Source: Amoebidium appalachense
Taxonomy: Eukaryota > Ichthyosporea
Direction of reading: 5' to 3'
Length of the DNA: 64,000 nt
Assembly: GCA_963693365.1 (NCBI GenBank)
Contig: CAVNZM010000001.1
Coordinates: 21,390,001-21,454,000, forward strand
Shown: in pieces, positions 23,087 through 34,912 of the stretch
Layout: every line of letters starts with the position of its first letter
Numbering within the stretch: position 1 is the stretch's first letter
Translations under genes and position numbers: made by a program
The notes under the pieces: generated by a model
Databases searched by the model: none
Told to the model about the DNA's origin: nothing
The model's input: only the letters and a program-made list of their open reading frames with translations

Positions 23087-23530
23087 CAGATGCCGTCCGC
23101 CATTAAGATTTGCCGCCAATAAGATAACGCTAGCGGCCAAGTCCGGTTTTTTTAAGATTATGCCCCTCGACCAACTTCCGGGCTGATTGATCTTATTGGC
23201 GGACGGGAGATAAATTCATACTGGATCATGCATGGCAAGGGTGGGCGGGAAGCCAAGCCTTATCAAACAGTAGCAAAAACAGCGCAATATGCTTACTCCC
23301 CCCCCCCCTCCCCCCCCCTCCCCCCCCCCCCCCCCCCCCCCCCCAAGTTATACTGGTGTGTAGGTACTACATTGCCTGCCCCCCCCCCCCCCCGCCCCCC
23401 CTCTGCCTCCTCCCCCTCCCCCCACCCCCCACGCGCCACTAAGACTATGATAGCGACCTCTAAAAAAGACAAGATTATGCCCTTCACCCCACTTCCGGGG
23501 GGAGGGGGGGTTAATGGCGGACGGCATCTG
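23087..23530. mobile_element. 444-bp MITE with 20-bp perfect terminal inverted repeats and TA duplication
   Basis: The ends are CAGATGCCGTCCGCCATTAA and its exact reverse complement. TA flanks both ends (23085-23086 and 23531-23532), the target duplication typical of the Tc1/mariner superfamily. The interior has C-homopolymers and no transposase ORF, so it is non-autonomous. Its TIR matches the larger element at 23954-25335 in 18 of 20 positions, making them one family. Confidence 0.85.
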
Positions 23531-23679
23531 TAAACACTATAATATGATATATAACCCAGTGGAGTGGAAGTGAAATACAGGCAAAGCTGCTAAACACATG
23601 CGCCACCTTTTAAACAAGCCAACACTCTTAAAAAAAAACATATTTCAAGCCCTGGTCAGGACTGGCAAGGGCTGGTGCA

Positions 23680-23953
23680 AACCATCACCCTATTGGTGGC
23701 CCCTATCACTAGCCATCACCCGATTGGTGGCCCCTATCACTAGCCATCACCCTATTGGTGGCCCCTATCACTAGCCATCACCCTATTGGTGGCCCCTATT
23801 ACTAGCCATCACCCTATTGGTGGCCCCTATCACTAGCCAGCCATCACCCTATTGGTGGCCCCTATCACTAGCCATCACCCTATTGGTGGCCCCTATCACT
23901 AGCCATCACCCTATTGGTGGCCCCTATCACCCTATTGGTGGCCCCTATCACTA
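23680..23953. repeat. 31-bp satellite array, left part
   Basis: About eight to nine copies of a unit containing CCATCACCC, TATTGGTGGCCCCTATCA and CTAG. Insertion of the TIR element at 23954 interrupts it, and it resumes at 25336. Confidence 0.95.
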
Positions 23954-24219
23954 CAGAGGCCGTCCGCCCTTAAGATCCTACGCTTTTAGAAGGGTGGGGA
24001 CGCAATCTTATTTTCAATTAGAGGGTCAAATTTTGGTCGTGTCCATAATCTTGGTGGGGGAGGCCCCCCGGGTGGGGGAGGAGGGGGGGGGGGGAGGGGT
24101 ACAGGGGGAGGAGGGGCTTAGCTAATCATTGCAACTTGAAGGGGTGGTAACGGATCCGCTTGATGCTGGTGGAGGGGGGGGGGGGGGGGGGGGGAGGGCG
24201 GTAGCCGTAATAAGGAGGG

Positions 24220-24251
<32 letters not shown>

Positions 24252-24324
24252 CTGTAACCGTAATAATAAGAGGGGGGGGGGGGGGTCTACCAGAACGAAG
24301 CTGTGTATGTGCGCGCCTGCATCA

Positions 24325-24383
<59 letters not shown>

Positions 24384-24563
24384 CACGTGTGTGTGTGTGT
24401 GTGTGTTTGTGCGCGCGTGTGTGTGCACGTGGGTGTAGTGTATGTGTGTGTTTGCGCGCGTGCACGATTGCGCGTGTGTCACGGTTTGTGTGGGTTAGTT
24501 ACAGTCATACCTGGGAAGGAACAATCCTATGGACGAACTACCCTCAGAAGGAACAACCCCCAG

Positions 24564-24611
<48 letters not shown>

Positions 24612-25335
24612 CCACCCCACCCCACCCCGGGCCCCCTTCCCCATTCTGGCTTTTTTTTTTTTTTTTTTTTTTTTTTTTGTGCCAATCGTAAGGCACTGCC
24701 TTATTGCAGCCAATGCCATCAAATTGAGTGGGCACACACTTGTGGGCCAGGGCGCCGGCCAACAGACAACAGAGGTTCACATATGCATAGCTAGTAAACG
24801 TACGGTTTTACTTTTTTTCCTTTTTTTCTTTCGACGACTCGCACTTTTGGCGTCTCTTAAGTTGCAAAGTGACCATGTCGAAGAAAAAAAAAGGTCTAAG
24901 GCTCTTTTCAAGGGAACGAATCGCAATCACTATGTTTGCGATTGAATCATCTATTATGCAGGCTATGGACGAACTACCCTTAGAAGGAACAAACCCCAGG
25001 GGGTGGAACTAGGGGTTGTTCCAAACCAAGTATGACTGTAGGAGTGATGGACGGGGCCTCGAGGAGGAGGAGGGAAGGGGGGGGGGTGGGGGGGGGGGGG
25101 GGGGGGGGGTCGCCAAAATCGCAAAGGTAATGTGAAGCCTAAACAAGATGCTGAAAATGCCATTTTGGGGGAACCATCACGTTGTCTACAACTTAAAAAT
25201 ATGCCTCCCATACCTCCTCTGCCCATATAAGCGATGAGATTGTCCCGACTGACCCGTCGGCACAATCTTAAAATTTTGGCAAAATGGGCATCGACGGAAT
25301 CTTTGTCGGACAAACTTAAGGGCGGACGGCCTCTG
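23954..25335. mobile_element. 1.38-kb TIR element with TA target duplication, inserted in the satellite
   Basis: The ends are perfect inverted repeats, CAGAGGCCGTCCGCCCTTAA plus G. TA at 23952-23953 and 25336-25337 is the duplicated target; removing the element and one TA restores the satellite sequence CTATCACTAGCCATCACCC. The interior contains G and GT tracts and a nested element at 24502-25038. No transposase frame is visible, so it was mobilised in trans. The superfamily assignment to Tc1/mariner rests on the TA duplication and the CA-terminal TIR. Confidence 0.85.
24502..25038. mobile_element. Nested 537-bp element with pogo/Tigger-like CAGTCATAC ends
   Basis: Left end CAGTCATACCTGGGAAGGAA and right end, read inversely, CAGTCATACTTGGTTTGGAA; both continue CAA. 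TA flanks both ends (24500-24501, 25039-25040). CAGTCATACCT-type ends resemble those of pogo/Tigger and their MITEs. Inside, a direct repeat of about 37 bases containing GGACGAACTACCC occurs near each end. A small frame starting MSKKKKG near 24874 is too short to call a transposase. Confidence 0.75.
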
Positions 25336-25625
25336 TAGCCATCACCCTATTGGTGGCCCTTATCATAGCCATCAACCTATTGGTGGCCCTTACCATCACC
25401 CTATTGGGGGCCCTTATCATTAGCCATCACCCTATTGGTGGCCCTTACCATCACCCTATTGGCGGCCCTTATCATTAGCCATCACCCTATTAATTTGGTG
25501 GCCCTTACCATCACCCTATTGGCGGCCCTTATCATTAGCCATCACCCTATTGGTGGCCCTTACCATCATCCTATTGGCGGCCCAAGGCTTATCATTAGCC
25601 ACCGCCCTCAATGATTTGGTGGCCC
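25336..25625. repeat. Satellite array, right part (diverged units)
   Basis: The 31-bp array continues, with units carrying CCCTTATCATTAGCC instead of CCCCTATCACTAGCC and a longer compound period. From 25626 to 25878 the sequence is G-rich with no gene seen. Confidence 0.9.
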
Positions 25626-25878
25626 TTAATTGTATACCGTAGTTTGGAATTTGTATCAAAAAACACGAGCCCCGGGGATGTTTTGGATGGGGGTGTTGTG
25701 ATAGGAAGGGGCAGGGGCGTGGGAAGGGGAGAGATCTGGCGCCAGTTGGGGCGGAGGGGGGGAGGGGGCGGGTGAGGGGGAGGGGGGAGGGGGGATATCG
25801 ATTTCTTGTTTAAGTATGCATGTGCCAACGGTTTTTTCATTTGGTTGGTGGGTGGGGAGGGGGGAGGAGGGGGGTGTT

Positions 25879-27793
25879 GCTGTTATAATTACTCGAATAT
25901 ACCGTGTCTGGTAATCACGTTCAGAAGTTATAACCCCCCTATGCTTATTAGTCTAGGCCCCAATCACATCGACAGCATACTTCGCTATGCCAATTGAGGC
26001 CCCAATCACAGCAACAGCATAAACCCGCCATGCCTATTGAGTGCCCAATCATATCGGAACAATAAACCCGGCACTGTGCCTATTGAGGGCCGGCGCCAGT
26101 CATATCGGCACATTAAACCCACTGCGCGGCACCTGGAGTCATGTTGACGTTTGAAGGATTGCATGCTTATCGTGGAAATAAGGGGGGGCTGCTATGCCAA
26201 TTGAGGCCCAATCACATCAACAGCATAAACCCGCTATGCCTATTGAGGCCCTAATCACATCAACGGCATAAACCCGCTATGCCTATTGAGGCCCCAATCA
26301 CAGCAACAGCATAAACCCGCCATGCCTATTGAGTGCCCAATCATATCGGGACAATAAACCCGGCACTGTGCCTATTGAGGGCCGGCGCCCAGTCATATCG
26401 GCACATTAAACCCACTGCGCGGCACCTGGAGTCATGTTGACGTTTGAAGGATTGCATGCTTATCGTGGAAATAAGGGGGGCTGCTATGCCAATTGAGGCC
26501 CAATCACATCAACAGCATAAACCCGCTATGCCTATTGTGGCCCTAATCACATCAACGGCATAAACCCGCTATGCCTATTGAGGCCCCAATCACAGCAACA
26601 GCATAAACCCGCCATGCCTATTGAGTGCCCAATCATATCGGGACAATAAACCCGGCACTGTGCCTATTGAGGGCCGGCGCCCAGTCATATCGGCACATTA
26701 AACCCACTGCACGGCACCTGGAGTCATGTTGACGTTTGAAGGATTGCATGCTTATTGTGGAAATAAGGGGGGGCTGGGGGGAGGGGGGGGGGGGAGGGAG
26801 GGGGGGGGGGGCGGGGGGCACATGTCAACTGTAGTCCCAGGCCCCCGCGCTCCCTCCCCCCCCTCCTCCCCCCCCCCCCCCCCCCCCCCCCCCCAGCCCC
26901 CCCCTTATTTCCACAATAAGCATGCAATCCTTCAAACGTCAACATGACTCCAGGTGCCGTGCAGTGGGTTTAATGTGCCGATATGACTGGGCGCCGGCCC
27001 TCAATAGGCACAGTGCCGGGTTTATTGTCCCGATATGATTGGGCACTCAATAGGCATGGCGGGTTTATGCTGTTGCTGTGATTGGGGCCTCAATAGGCAT
27101 AGCGGGTTTATGCCGTTGATGTGATTAGGGCCACAATAGGCATAGCGGGTTTATGCTGTTGATGTGATTGGGCCTCAATTGGCATAGCAGCCCCCCCTTA
27201 TTTCCACGATAAGCATGCAATCCTTCAAACGTCAACATGACTCCAGGTGCCGCGCAGTGGGTTTAATGTGCCGATATGACTGGGCGCCGGCCCTCAATAG
27301 GCACAGTGCCGGGTTTATTGTCCCGATATGATTGGGCACTCAATAGGCATGGCGGGTTTATGCTGTTGCTGTGATTGGGGCCTCAATAGGCATAGCGGGT
27401 TTATGCCGTTGATGTGATTAGGGCCTCAATAGGCATAGCGGGTTTATGCTGTTGATGTGATTGGGCCTCAATTGGCATAGCAGCCCCCCCTTATTTCCAC
27501 GATAAGCATGCAATCCTTCAAACGTCAACATGACTCCAGGTGCCGCGCAGTGGGTTTAATGTGCCGATATGACTGGCGCCGGCCCTCAATAGGCACAGTG
27601 CCGGGTTTATTGTTCCGATATGATTGGGCACTCAATAGGCATGGCGGGTTTATGCTGTTGCTGTGATTGGGGCCTCAATTGGCATAGCGAAGTATGCTGT
27701 CGATGTGATTGGGGCCTAGACTAATAAGCATAGGGGGGTTATAACTTCTGAACGTGATTACCAGACACGGTATATTCGAGTAATTATAACAGC
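25879..27793. repeat. Giant palindrome, arms of about 0.9 kb
   Basis: 25879 to about 26784 is the reverse complement of about 26888 to 27793, with only homopolymer-length differences noticed. The arms are separated by about 100 bases, G-rich then C-rich (CACATGTCAACTG in the centre). Each arm contains about three copies of a 292-bp tandem unit (with GGAGTCATGTTGACGTTTG). The units in turn hold 40-45 bp subrepeats around AACAGCATAAACCCGCTATG. Variant units such as TATTGTGGCCC occur at mirror positions in both arms. Confidence 0.9.
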
Positions 27794-28806
27794 TAAGGTC
27801 TGGACTTATTTGCCTACCCATGGAGAAGCCCAAGTGTTTTTGTGGAGACTGCATTACAATCAACTCGAGATCACCGGGCGGAAAGGAATTGTCTCTGCAT
27901 ATGACAACCGATTATATTCAGTTATCATTTAACATTTTGAGGTATGCCTGGCTAATATGAAGGGAGCGTGCGTGTGGCGTGTGTGTCTGTTTGTGTGTGT
28001 GTGGGGGGAGGGGGGAAGGGGGGAGGGGGAGGGGAAGGGGAGGGAGGAGGGTCTGCGTAATACGGTGTGCCTGTGTGGCAGGGGCGGGGAGGATTAGTTG
28101 GAGGCGTGAGACGGTACAAATTTCTTGCCAGTGCGACATCGTTCCGTTTCTCGACTTCAGTGGGTTTTCGTAGTGCCCAGGGGAAGGGAGAGGGTGGACA
28201 TGCCCTATATATGAAATGCTGCACGTGCTCGGGCATACATATATCATATCAGGGCCAATCTGAGGGGGGGTTTCATCCGATAACAATTAAAGTCAGTGGG
28301 CACATTGCCGATGTGTTGTGTGCTTGGGGTGCCAAACACCGTCAATCTGAGGTGGTTGGTGACTGTGATGGATCTTGGTTGCCTCAACCGGGCCGGGGGT
28401 CGGTATGGGGTGTGTGTGTGTGTGTGGTTTAGTGTGTCTGCGTACGGTGGGGGGGCCCGTGTGTGTGTATTCGGTGGTGGTGTGTAGGTGTGTGTATGTG
28501 TGTGTGGGCGAGAGGGGGGGAGGAGGGAGAGCGGGGGAAAGAGATGGGGTACCGGAGAAGGGAAAGGGGGAGGAAAGAGGGGAGGATATATGGCAGCCAA
28601 GCCAAACTGCAAAACCAACCGCACATGCGTCTAACCGTGACGACGGCCGTGTTGGGTATCTCACCTCAACCATAACCAAAAGCGTGTGCCATGTATGTGT
28701 GTGTGCACGTGGGCGGATGGTGGTTGTGGGCAATGCGCTTGTGTGCGAGGGTGGTGGACAAATGGTGATGGTGGTGTGTGTGTGTGTGTGTGTTGGGAGG
28801 CGGCGG

Positions 28807-28850
<44 letters not shown>

Positions 28851-29567
28851 GGCTGGTTGGTAAAATTGTGTGCGTGTACACGTATGTACCAGGCACGATG
28901 ACGAAAGGCTGGGTGGGTGCCGAGGGTGCATGTGGCTAATTAGATTGGGAGACGGCTGCAGCTAGCAGCGCCGGAAGCAGCGGGGGGAGAGGGGGGGGGG
29001 GGGGGGGGGGGGAGGGAGAGGGGAAGGGAACAGCCGCCAGCCGCCAGTTGCAGTGGATGTCTAAGAAAGACAGGTTTGGCTACTATTGGCTGCCGTGTAT
29101 GAGAGGGTCTTCTTGTGTCGGAGCAAGAGAGGCCGAAAGGGGTCCGGGAGGGAGGGAAGGGTCCGGGATGGGGGGGGGGGAGAGGGGGACTGGAGGGAGG
29201 CTGGGAGGGTTTTTTTTTGTGGGCGGAGGGGAGAGGGAGGGAGGGGGGGGGGGGGGGGGGGGGGGAGGGACCTGCCAAACAGAAACACAGGGACCATGCG
29301 AAATATTACTTAATCTTCAGGCCGGTGGGTGGAAACACTCTTGATTTATTGGTTTACACGGTTTTACGTTCGGAGAGAATAGACTAGGGGAACTGCCCCC
29401 CACGAATTAATAAGCATAAATTTCGAATAAAATCAAATCTTATCTGCACCAAGTAGCTAGGTTTGTATGCCAGGTAGATATGACAGTGCGGCTGGTTGTG
29501 TGGGTGTGTCATTCTGGTGGGTGGTTATCTGTGGATGTGGTGTGTTGGTGGTGGTGGCCACAGGTGG

Positions 29568-29571
<4 letters not shown>
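27794..29571. other. G-rich intergenic stretch, no supportable gene
   Basis: G runs lie at about 28810-28848, 28990-29012 and 29246-29266, with GT tracts and purine-rich sequence between them. Short unique islands (28080-28180, 28250-28400, 28600-28690, 29040-29140) have open frames on one or both strands. None has two convincing splice sites or a recognisable motif, so none is called. Confidence 0.6.
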
Positions 29572-29646
<75 letters not shown>

Positions 29647-29714
29647 CGTCCGTGTGTGTGTCAGGAGGAGGAGGAGGAGGAGGAGGAGGGGGGGGGGGGG
29701 GGGGGGGGGGGGAT
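29570..29714. repeat. (GT)n, (GGA)n and G-run compound repeat
   Basis: A GT tract of about 70 bases, then GGAGGA repeats, then a G run of about 24. Confidence 0.95.
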
Positions 29715-29859
29715 GATTAATCGGCATGATGGGTAGGGGGGGGATGGGGGTAGGGGAGGGGCGAAAGAGCGGTTTTTTAGAACTCCAAAGGCGGGAGGAC
29801 GAGCGGGGGGCGTTCGGTACCTTTGCATGCCCCCATGGGCAGTTGCATCTGGGGAGGAA

Positions 29860-30012
29860 GAAGAGCATGCACACATAGCTTGCCATCCACTATGCAGGTG
29901 TTGCAGCAGACCCGCATAGCTTGCATCCCACCCAAGCTGGTCCGGCATCACCTGCAGCATATGGCATACCCAGTTGGTGCGTTGGTCAAAGTCGGAAGCT
30001 GGGCATAGCTCA
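29860..30012 (-). other. Possible exon, unknown protein
   Basis: The minus strand reads as protein-like sequence (TNWVCHMLQVMPDQLGW, YAGLLQHLHSGWQAM) without stops for about 45 codons. It lies downstream, in transcript order, of the duplicated 78-nt exons. The phase of the obvious acceptor (CCCAG near 30004) does not fit the 78-nt exons in this frame. Either the acceptor differs or the stretch is not part of that gene. The function is not recognised. Confidence 0.3.
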
Positions 30013-30024
30013 AACCAACACTTC

Positions 30025-30064
<40 letters not shown>

Positions 30065-30294
30065 ACACACACACACACACACACACACAAAAAAAAATAA
30101 GAATAGTAAAAATACAATAACTAAATAAACAAAAGTACCTCTATCCCCTCCCTACTTTAGCTTGCGTGATCAATATGAACACGGGTAGGATTTGACTATG
30201 TGTACGAATGAGGTACAAGGGAAGATGAGGGGGGGATGGGGGAGGGGGAGAGGGGGGGGGGTGGGGGGGGAGGGGGAAGAAGGAGACAACCCAC

Positions 30295-30372
30295 CTTGCC
30301 TCGACTCGGGGTTTGGCTGTGGCAGGTTGGGGCACTGCAGAAGCCAAGACGGCGGTGCTGTTGAAGAGCTCA
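30295..30372 (-). CDS. 78-nt cassette exon, copy 1 (unknown gene)
   Basis: The exon is bounded by TTTTCCAG acceptor and GCAAG|GTGGG donor. It is 78 nt and frame-preserving, starting with the last base of a codon and ending with two bases of the next. It encodes ELFNSTAVLASAVPQ followed by PATAKPRVEA. Copy 2 at 31796-31873 has the same size and phase and the same final 15 residues. The parent gene is not identified because flanking exons are unclear. The alternative is a duplicated non-coding sequence that happens to keep splice sites. Confidence 0.45.
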
Positions 30373-30999
30373 CTGGAAAACGAACGAACGTTCGAGCACA
30401 TGTGTCAGCACACTGGTGAGAGTATAGATGAACCCTGCAAACCAAACACAAAAAAGTGGTCGTGAAGGTGGTGGTGGTTTCATGTGTGTGTGTGTGTGTG
30501 TGTGTGTCTGTGAGTCTGTGTGTGTGCCAATGCGTGTGTGTCTGTATTTGGGTGTGGGTCTTTCTATCTCTCTTCTCTCTCTCCCACCTCCCTCCCCCCC
30601 TCCCCCCTTCCCCCGTCCCCCCCTCCCCTTCTCTCTCTGTGTGTCTGTGTGTCGGTCTCTTGCTCTTTCTCTGTGTGTGGCCCCGGAGAGAAGGGGGGAG
30701 GGAGGAGAAGGGTGGGAGAGCGGTTATGTATCACAAGAGACGGGGAGGCGATGTCTGACATCTCGGACCGGGATTACATGCGATATGCCCAACGTGCCTG
30801 ACTTCGCGTATAAATGCTTGCGTGAGTAAACATAAGTTCGTGCACCTACTCCGCATGTGTGTATTTGTGTGTGTGTGTGTATGTGTGTGTGTATCTGTGT
30901 GTGTGTATGTGTGTGTGTATATGTGTGTCAGAGAGCACTCGGTGGATAAGTGGGTGTATTTCCAAGGTCATGTAGGCCAATGCAAGGCAAGGTTGGAGC

Positions 31000-31110
31000 A
31001 AACCTTTTACAGCCAGTGATAGTGCAACAATACGTGTACTGTCAAATCGCAGCACGTCAATTCCAGGCCTGGCAATGTCTTCTACTTTCTGTCTCTCAAC
31101 CCTCACTTTC
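31000..31110 (-). other. Possible exon between the duplicated cassettes
   Basis: The minus strand is open, with IARPGIDVLRFDSTRIVAL and further codons. No domain is recognised. It lies in the interval between the two 78-nt exon copies and could belong to the same gene. Confidence 0.2.
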
Positions 31111-31383
31111 CCCCGGCTCTGTGTTTGTGTTTCTGTCTGTGTGTGCTGACCAGTGTTTGTGACAACGAGGTTCTTGCTACAAGTAAATCGCGCACTAATC
31201 ATCGGTAAACAGTGTAGAAGGGGGAAGCCGGGGGGAGGGGGGGGGGGGGGGGGAAGACTACGTTGCACTGGAGGCCAGCATTAGGGCACGGCACTAGCAG
31301 GTGGCAGGAAAGGAGGTTGGGGGGTTGGGGTGTGCTTCCCGGCTGTGCTGGCAGTAAGAACCCTGTAGACCACGCTGTGTGAG

Positions 31384-31579
<196 letters not shown>

Positions 31580-31795
31580 AAGACCCTTGCGGAGTAAGAA
31601 CATGTGTGCGAATTAGCAACTGGGCATCCACAATTGGGTACAATGTAATAAGGCAACCAGTAGGTAGGGCAAGAGGCGGTGTGTGTATCTGTGTGTTTGC
31701 GTGTCCGGGGGGAGGGGGAGAGTTAGGGGGAGGGGAGGGCGGGAAGGGGGGTTGGGTGGGTGGGTGGGGGGGGGGGTGGGAAGAAGACAACCGAC

Positions 31796-31873
31796 CTTGC
31801 CTCGACTCGGGGTTTGGCTGTGGCAGGTTGGGGCACTGCAGAAACCACGACGGTGGTGGTGTTCAAGAGCTTA
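31796..31873 (-). CDS. 78-nt cassette exon, copy 2 (unknown gene)
   Basis: The exon runs from acceptor GGCCAG to donor GCAAG|GTCGG and encodes KLLNTTTVVVSAVPQ followed by PATAKPRVEA. It lies 1,501 bases upstream (in transcript order) of copy 1. G-rich sequence flanks both copies on the same side, so the whole 1.5-kb segment may have been duplicated. The second half of the exon is nearly identical between copies and the first half has diverged. Confidence 0.45.
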
Positions 31874-32007
31874 CTGGCCAGACAACGTAAGTTAGCAGGT
31901 GCATGTGTGAGGATGCGGGCAGTTACGTGTGTCAGAATGACTGGAGGTAGCTGGGTTTTCGTGTCTGCTCTGCTAGGTTATTCATCCTGTATGTGCCTGT
32001 GTACGTG

Positions 32008-32113
32008 TGCGTTTTAGTGTGTGTGTGTGCGTGCGTGCGTGTGTGTGCGCATGAGTGTGTATATATATATGTGCGTGTGTGCACAGTGTGTGTGTGCACG
32101 GTGTGTGAGCATA

Positions 32114-32145
<32 letters not shown>

Positions 32146-32252
32146 CGCGTGCGTGTGTGTGCATGTGTTCATGTGTGTGTGCGTGTGTGTGCACAGGTTG
32201 TGTATACCTGTGTGTCAGTGTATGCGATGAGTCTGTAGGCATGTGTGTGTGT

Positions 32253-32294
<42 letters not shown>

Positions 32295-32555
32295 ACGGGT
32301 TGACACCTCTGGGTCTGTGTGTTCGATGGGTCTGTAGGCACGTTTGTGTGTGTGTGTGTGTGTGTATACGGTGTGTGCGTGTGTGCATGTTTGCGTGTAT
32401 GCATGTGTGCGTTCACGGTGTAAGAAGGCGTGTGCGTGCGTGCATGCATGCATGTGTGCGTGCGTGCACGTGTTCACCAAGTGTGTATGGACGTTTTTCT
32501 TTTGTGTGTATGTGTTTGTACAGTGCATGTGTACGTGGTGTGTGTGTGTGTGTGT

Positions 32556-32622
<67 letters not shown>

Positions 32623-32662
32623 TGTGTGTGCATGCGTGTGTGTCCACGGGGTGTGTAGGCCA

Positions 32663-32718
<56 letters not shown>

Positions 32719-32840
32719 ACTGTGTATGTGAGAGCGTGTGTGCGTATGTGCGTGTGCGTGCGTGCACGCGTGTGTGCATGCGTACGTGCGTTCTTACGTG
32801 CGTTCGTGCGTGCGTGCGTGTGTGTGTGTGTGTGTGTGCA
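32008..32840. repeat. Imperfect (GT)n array, about 0.8 kb
   Basis: GT repeats with TGCGTG, TGCATG and CACGGTGTG interruptions. From 32841 to 34500 there are G runs at 33087-33105, 33752-33768 and 33990-34013 and a few unique islands; no gene is supported. Confidence 0.95.
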
Positions 32841-33240
32841 CGGCGCGTGTATGCGCTTGGGCGGTTGAAGGGATTGTGGAGCCGGAATTTTAAGAGTGTG
32901 TGTCACCAACTTCAACCTGACTGCCTCTCTCTGTCCATTCCTGAAAGTGTAGTCTCCCGTTCCTTTCTGTGCTCCCTCTTTTCCCACTGTAACTGTGTAT
33001 CCCTTTCTGGTGTGTGCACCGGCACCAAACAAACGGTAAGCGTGAGAGTGACATGAAAGGGTGGAAAGGAGGGGGAGGGGAGAGGGGGGGGGGGGGGGGG
33101 GGGGGTGGAGATTACGTTGCAGAGGAGTCTAGGGGTACAGGAGAAAGCACCTAAAAACTACCGTTTGAATTTCAACGGTACGAAAAGAGGTGATGGCGAC
33201 TTGAAAGGCCTAAGTGACAGCCGGCTCGGGGGAAAAGGTC

Positions 33241-33277
33241 ACACGGTGACTCACACCCAGTCACTCAGTCACCGTGT
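33241..33277. repeat. 11-bp-arm hairpin
   Basis: ACACGGTGACT at 33241-33251 pairs perfectly with AGTCACCGTGT at 33267-33277 across a 15-base loop. Shorter GTCACCGTG echoes follow near 33400-33420. Function unknown. Confidence 0.7.
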
Positions 33278-34530
33278 AGCCCTCCAAGGGCTATGTACCA
33301 CGTAAGTGGCCGGGCCCGGCCTTACTACGCTGCGGGGCGACATACAAGGTAGAACTAGAGCCGCAGGGAGACAGCACTCAAAGTGACCAAAGCATTTGTA
33401 GTCACCGTGTCTCACCGTCACCATGTACATGTCCGGCTACCGGGATGATGAGTGGTATGCAAAAAGAGCGTTTACACACATGTGATTGGCAAGTGGTCAT
33501 GTACATGCTTTTTGAAAGTGTGGAACCAATCATATCATCAGAGCACAAGTCTAGTAACACGCGTCTGTGACTGTTAGCCAATCCGCTTTTTTCAGTTATC
33601 AGCGAAGTTTAGGGGTTCCCCCCCCCCCCTCCCGCCGATTCGCGGCCATATATGGTTACACCCCGACCCCCACCCCCCCCATAAACCAAGGTCGCGACAA
33701 CATTTTAGGGGGGAGGGGGGGGGGGTTTGACCCCGATGTAGCCTCATAGGGGGGGGGGGGGGGGGGGGAGAGGGGGGGGAGGGGGGAGGGGGGAGGGGAT
33801 TCGTCCACGGGTGGACAAGCTGAACCGGAAGATGACGGCTGGTATGGCGGTTGTTTTGTATAAAAGGCTGGCATTTGTACATAAAGTTTGTACGCGTGAT
33901 TGCATGTTTCCCTTCCTATTTTTTTTTTTTTTTTTTGGAGGGGGTGGGGGGGGGGGATAGAGATCTATGGATAGGAGAGGTATAGTCAAGGGGGGGGGGG
34001 GGGGGGGGGGGGGGAAGAAGAGGATTGATGTGGCTGCGGCAGATATTTGCACTGAGTTTATGGGGCGCCGCGCGCGGGCCGCGAAATGCTGGTCGGTTGA
34101 CACCTTCGAGGACCACCATGAAAAGACCGAGGATGGCTGGCCGCATCATAACGGGTTGGGCGGCACAACTTGACGCACACTTCTAACAGCCAGGCAAGCC
34201 AACGGCCAAGTAGACAGAGGGGCACACGCACTGCGACAACACAGGTAGGCGGGCCAGCCCCTACGTGCCCCATGCTGCTTTGACTACCGCAGGCAAGCAC
34301 ACGCCATAGAAGCACACACACGGCAGAATCTTGTGCGCCTGCAGGGAGACAACAGGCCAAAGGCCAGCCACTCAGCTGCACGCACAGCACAAGGCGAATA
34401 GCACTGCACGACAGGGCACACACGTGCAGTCACACGAGAGTTCGCTTTTTTCCCTTTCATGCAACTGTCTCTGCCTGTGGACAGGCCTACATACCCTAAC
34501 TGCAATTTCTGTAGCACTTTTACCCAGCCG

Positions 34531-34566
<36 letters not shown>

Positions 34567-34654
34567 ACCCCCCCACACACACACACGCACTCCCCAGGCA
34601 CGCATCACAGACACGGGCAGCACTTACGTCACACACACCTACACGAAACGCGCG

Positions 34655-34664
34655 CGCGCGCGTG

Positions 34665-34736
<72 letters not shown>
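34655..34736. repeat. (CG)n-(CA)n microsatellite
   Basis: A short CG alternation leads into a pure CA tract of about 65 bases upstream of the third zinc-finger gene. A C run of about 37 lies at 34530-34566. Confidence 0.95.
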
Positions 34737-34737
<1 letters not shown>

Positions 34738-34912
34738 GAACACCTTTACCTCCGTGTAAGTGGGTGCTTCGTGACACGTGCCTGGCCCACAGGACAGACA
34801 CTGCCCTGTCAGGTCTGTCTGTGTGCACTGGCGGCAGCCTGGCAGGGCCCCTCCACACTGCCCAGACGGCCCTAACCCTACCCCCCCTCTCTCCCCCCGT
34901 CCCCGTGCAGAC

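Noticed and set aside
24874-24960. Possible pogo transposase start (MSKKKKG)
   Set aside because: Too short, no HTH or DDE motif, and it ends at the element's internal repeat.
23680-25625. CRISPR-like array
   Set aside because: Units of 31 bp are contiguous, with no unique spacers and no cas genes. It is a satellite in a eukaryotic genome.
28067-28432. Plus-strand 121-codon frame in the G-rich region
   Set aside because: Starts in a purine-rich tract, has no recognisable motif, and minus-strand alternatives are equally open.
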